NCBI GenBank assembly: GCA_910585285.1
Contig: CAJUDL010000027.1
Coordinates: forward strand, 1 to 52,409
Reading direction: 5' to 3'
DNA length: 52,409 nucleotides
Source: an uncultured Muribaculaceae bacterium
GTDB taxonomy: Bacteria; Bacteroidota; Bacteroidia; Bacteroidales; Muribaculaceae
The notes under the pieces were generated by a model, which was not told where the DNA came from, did not search any database, and saw only the letters and a program-made list of their open reading frames with translations. A program made the position numbers and the translations under genes. Shown piece by piece: positions 51,201 to 52,409 of this stretch (position 1 is its first letter; each line of letters begins with the position of its first letter).

Positions 51201-52336
51201 ACGTGTATTGGTTCTGTCAGTCTTTTGAAGATAATATAGAATCCGAATATAGTGCCAAAGAACTTATTGTTAAAGCTCAAGACAAGCACTACTACGATCA
51301 TTATCGTATAACTGTAATTGGTGGTCATAATATCTCTATCAAATTATCTCCTGCCCAACAAAAGGAACTTGAAATCGCAGTAAATAATGAAATTGAAAAT
51401 GAGAATAAGTCTATAACGATAATATGCATTATGGTTGCCATGAGATATGGACTTAATCTACCTGAAAGTACTATTTTACGGAATTTGAAATATGCGGCAC
51501 TAACATCTGATAATTATTCCCATTTCAATAGTGAAGAGAACTTTTTTAAGTATGCAATCAAGCATGTGGAACGTCAAAAAATTAATGTTTCCATCCAATC
51601 ATTATTAGAATCCCCAGATTTTAGTGCTGACCAACAGCATCTATTGCAATTAATGACTTATGCAATCAAGGAAAGACTGTATATATGTATACAACCGATA
51701 TTAAAAATCACCTGTAATCCCCAATTTTATTATTCTAATATTATTGTTGATACATTTAATAGTATTGGATCAAAAGGAGTCCATGTAATCAAGGATAATT
51801 TTAAAAGATTTCCAACGAAGTTACAAATATATTCTTTAAAGTATATCAGAGATTATGAGGATATGCAAGAGGAGATTATCTCTTGTATGATAAAGATAAG
51901 GTCAAACGAATGTGAAGAAGATAGTCGAAATGCTCTATTCTGTCTATTGTCAATGGGACAGCGAGATGCTTTACATGACCTATTAGATATATGTAATTTT
52001 AATCCAGAATTTCTGGGAGACTTCCATAATGCCCCAAGCCTTAAATACTCATCAATTGAACATCTCCCAATATTAATAGAAATACTACGCATATCAAGTG
52101 GTTTTACCGCCAGATTTAATCAATGGCCATCACAATGTATTATGGCTATAAAGAATATTGCCCTAACAAAAGAGGAAAATACTGATACAGTTATAGATGC
52201 ATTACGCAGTTTAGTTTCTGAGTCATCGGATTTTTTATGGCTAAATTATCAAATCGAATCCATACAACAAGGACGTCTACAACGACATTCCAATCCTCTT
52301 TCAGTAAAAGATGCGTTCAGACTTTCAGAAGGCTAA
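48233..52336 (+). CDS. SMEK-NACHT NLR-like protein, probable anti-phage effector
   Basis: A 1367-aa protein. Residues 1 to about 150 resemble the SMEK domain, with L-L-N-T-T-F-G-Y, G-I-D-L-I-D and V-C-I-Q-I-S-S, reminiscent of an Mrr-like nuclease core in which D and Q-x-S remain but the usual Lys is not seen. A NACHT-type STAND NTPase follows: Walker A S-A-A-Q-T-G-K-S (Lys244, first Gly replaced by Ser238), Walker B L-I-L-D-G-F-D-E-L (Asp293), and the sensor I-T-C-R-R. From about 560 to the end are helical repeat-like segments. The plan of effector, NACHT and repeats is that of bacterial NLR-like defence proteins. A+T content and codon use (ATA, TTA, AGA) differ from the neighbours, a sign of transfer. 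The 50-base gap after the antitoxin allows cotranscription. Confidence 0.78.
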   Translation: MGLSHIERTQYITQKISEICSYIKLNNNMGHFDTNLFMEDLVLMLLNTTFGYKLENINHKFGKNNVKGIDLIDETNKVCIQISSRTDLDKIKHTLKSVAETEALHDFHIIYFALTDKSPERKVSELQYGDNTFSFLTDYYDFSSILKTINSKPDISCKICHTLNNWIGETPIKEFEKKYSTATTGKLERYYPRTVSVPTENEFNAYFEKDNYPSDTLYNFVSGKVSGFADKKLWLLVSAAQTGKSVETINLLYQLKCDTIHYPIYIKVRDFKDNKDLVLPFYAPVNKMVLILDGFDELPETRRNTLYNLVVNLSSEHSDLKIVITCRRNYVNHSMFANFQRLNLDDLSIEQIKRIIEKNDIDYITFCKELIAQNLWELVFVPFFLESLISIYINDKCLPSNRLDIIRTIVSQSYVADDSINPVANIPSETYGNSMLKQIAYVLQLSEKKELTETDLIDVFKYDKDKISRCLRFAIFTKSEDNKYSFTKNIFLNYFVVLTLFEKTADEILKIVVLRDAEFSCINPAWIDVFELLIASLDSHTDMYRQLVEWMSKHDQQGIINLDPRKLPKQVVISTFKNLLMKYKHLEISGPNDYNYRFHSRLATHCIYHESLELLISEYETTKIRSGYSYLLASMIAFLDADIILASELYANLSNAIFDNIKKNAYSSNNEWYIYVPLENNIFHNSKNVDFLISLYTSKNINLLKAIFSLISKLDDVDLYIGFISENLEDYENYTDEKGVHHLIDHKTMDVIFSKIKTIGGLQIAIYSSINKWIKGRGDTSNAEKAGESYINLLASASRIAENIAENYEDIIEIVEDTWQKILNKHIFYGKVLHTVFYRVKEFVARYNVSNKPSIIIKKMRACLNKENSSREVREYRAIISLYLVSEDIDRIASEMDSTYDNMVILRWINSGLNPEVDERINFWISTKFEQYIFHNSIDWEKHETDSKQVLFDHELFISTIKNLLEKSGDTPVSQYLDELDKREVPTNTYVYWFCQSFEDNIESEYSAKELIVKAQDKHYYDHYRITVIGGHNISIKLSPAQQKELEIAVNNEIENENKSITIICIMVAMRYGLNLPESTILRNLKYAALTSDNYSHFNSEENFFKYAIKHVERQKINVSIQSLLESPDFSADQQHLLQLMTYAIKERLYICIQPILKITCNPQFYYSNIIVDTFNSIGSKGVHVIKDNFKRFPTKLQIYSLKYIRDYEDMQEEIISCMIKIRSNECEEDSRNALFCLLSMGQRDALHDLLDICNFNPEFLGDFHNAPSLKYSSIEHLPILIEILRISSGFTARFNQWPSQCIMAIKNIALTKEENTDTVIDALRSLVSESSDFLWLNYQIESIQQGRLQRHSNPLSVKDAFRLSEG

Positions 52337-52339
52337 CCG

Positions 52340-52409
52340 CAGTTTTTTGTAGAACTCGCGGTTATAATCGCAAAAATTTGTACCTTTGTATTCTCTTAAT
52401 CGTGTTTTT
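52340..52409 (+). repeat. Island-flanking direct repeat, right copy
   Basis: CAGTTTTTTGTA to the window end matches 46696-46767. It keeps the two motifs at the same 32-bp spacing: TTATAATCGCA (52362-52372) and TCTTAATCGTG (52394-52404). It also contains TACCTTTG (52381-52388), a consensus -7 box that the left copy has lost, so it may drive a gene beyond the window. Confidence 0.75.

Overview
The window looks like a chromosome segment from a gut Bacteroidales, probably close to Muribaculaceae. The evidence is the RprXY-type two-component pair, the bamD-rpoZ order, a GH77 enzyme with two N-terminal starch-binding domains, and several promoters of the Bacteroidota form (TTTG or TTG, about 20 bases, then TAnnTTTG). 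The placement rests on gene content and remembered families; no database search was possible.

Layout. 1-10.2 kb: a tRNA-Ser, a nucleoside phosphorylase, then a long minus-strand block (dprA, thioesterase, membrane protein, secreted Ntn hydrolase, malQ, B12-dependent ribonucleotide reductase). 10.2-13.5 kb: an AraC regulator, a REP-associated HUH transposase (RAYT) with REP-like hairpins on both sides, and an EamA transporter. 13.7-18.1 kb: rubredoxin (52 aa) divergent from a Fur-family regulator, DUF1015, tgt and an LptF/G permease. 18.1-23 kb, minus strand: folK, metallophosphoesterase, acyltransferase, rluD-like and PASTA genes. 23-27.5 kb, plus strand: bamD, rpoZ, an ATP-grasp-like protein, DUF2520, a KdsC-like phosphatase and maf. 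27.6-38 kb: ROK kinase, clpB, thioredoxin, DUF3108, glutamine synthetase, ThiF-like, MscS and a clostripain-type lipoprotein. 38.4-46.4 kb: rprXY, pgeF-purT, and a glutaminase-MFS-asparaginase operon. 46.4-52.4 kb: an accessory island.

The island is the most unusual part. After a tRNA-3'-end-like scrap and a strong palindromic terminator there is an MqsR-like toxin, an overlapping antitoxin that joins an MqsA-like HTH to a Panacea (DUF4065) domain, and a 1367-aa protein with a SMEK-type N-terminus, a NACHT NTPase and a long helical C-terminus, i.e. the architecture of NLR-like anti-phage proteins. The block is bracketed by two imperfect direct repeats of about 70 bp, each carrying a TTATAATCGyG-like motif twice with a 32-bp period. 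The large gene is visibly richer in A+T than the housekeeping genes.

A second theme is a family of five intergenic repeats (168-177 bp, hairpin-forming) that all lie 9-33 bases upstream of a start codon in the same orientation relative to that gene. Their terminal hairpins share a CGC-AA-GCG tip with the REP-like hairpin beside the RAYT gene, so the RAYT may have spread them; this is inference. No CRISPR array, rRNA operon or replication origin was seen.
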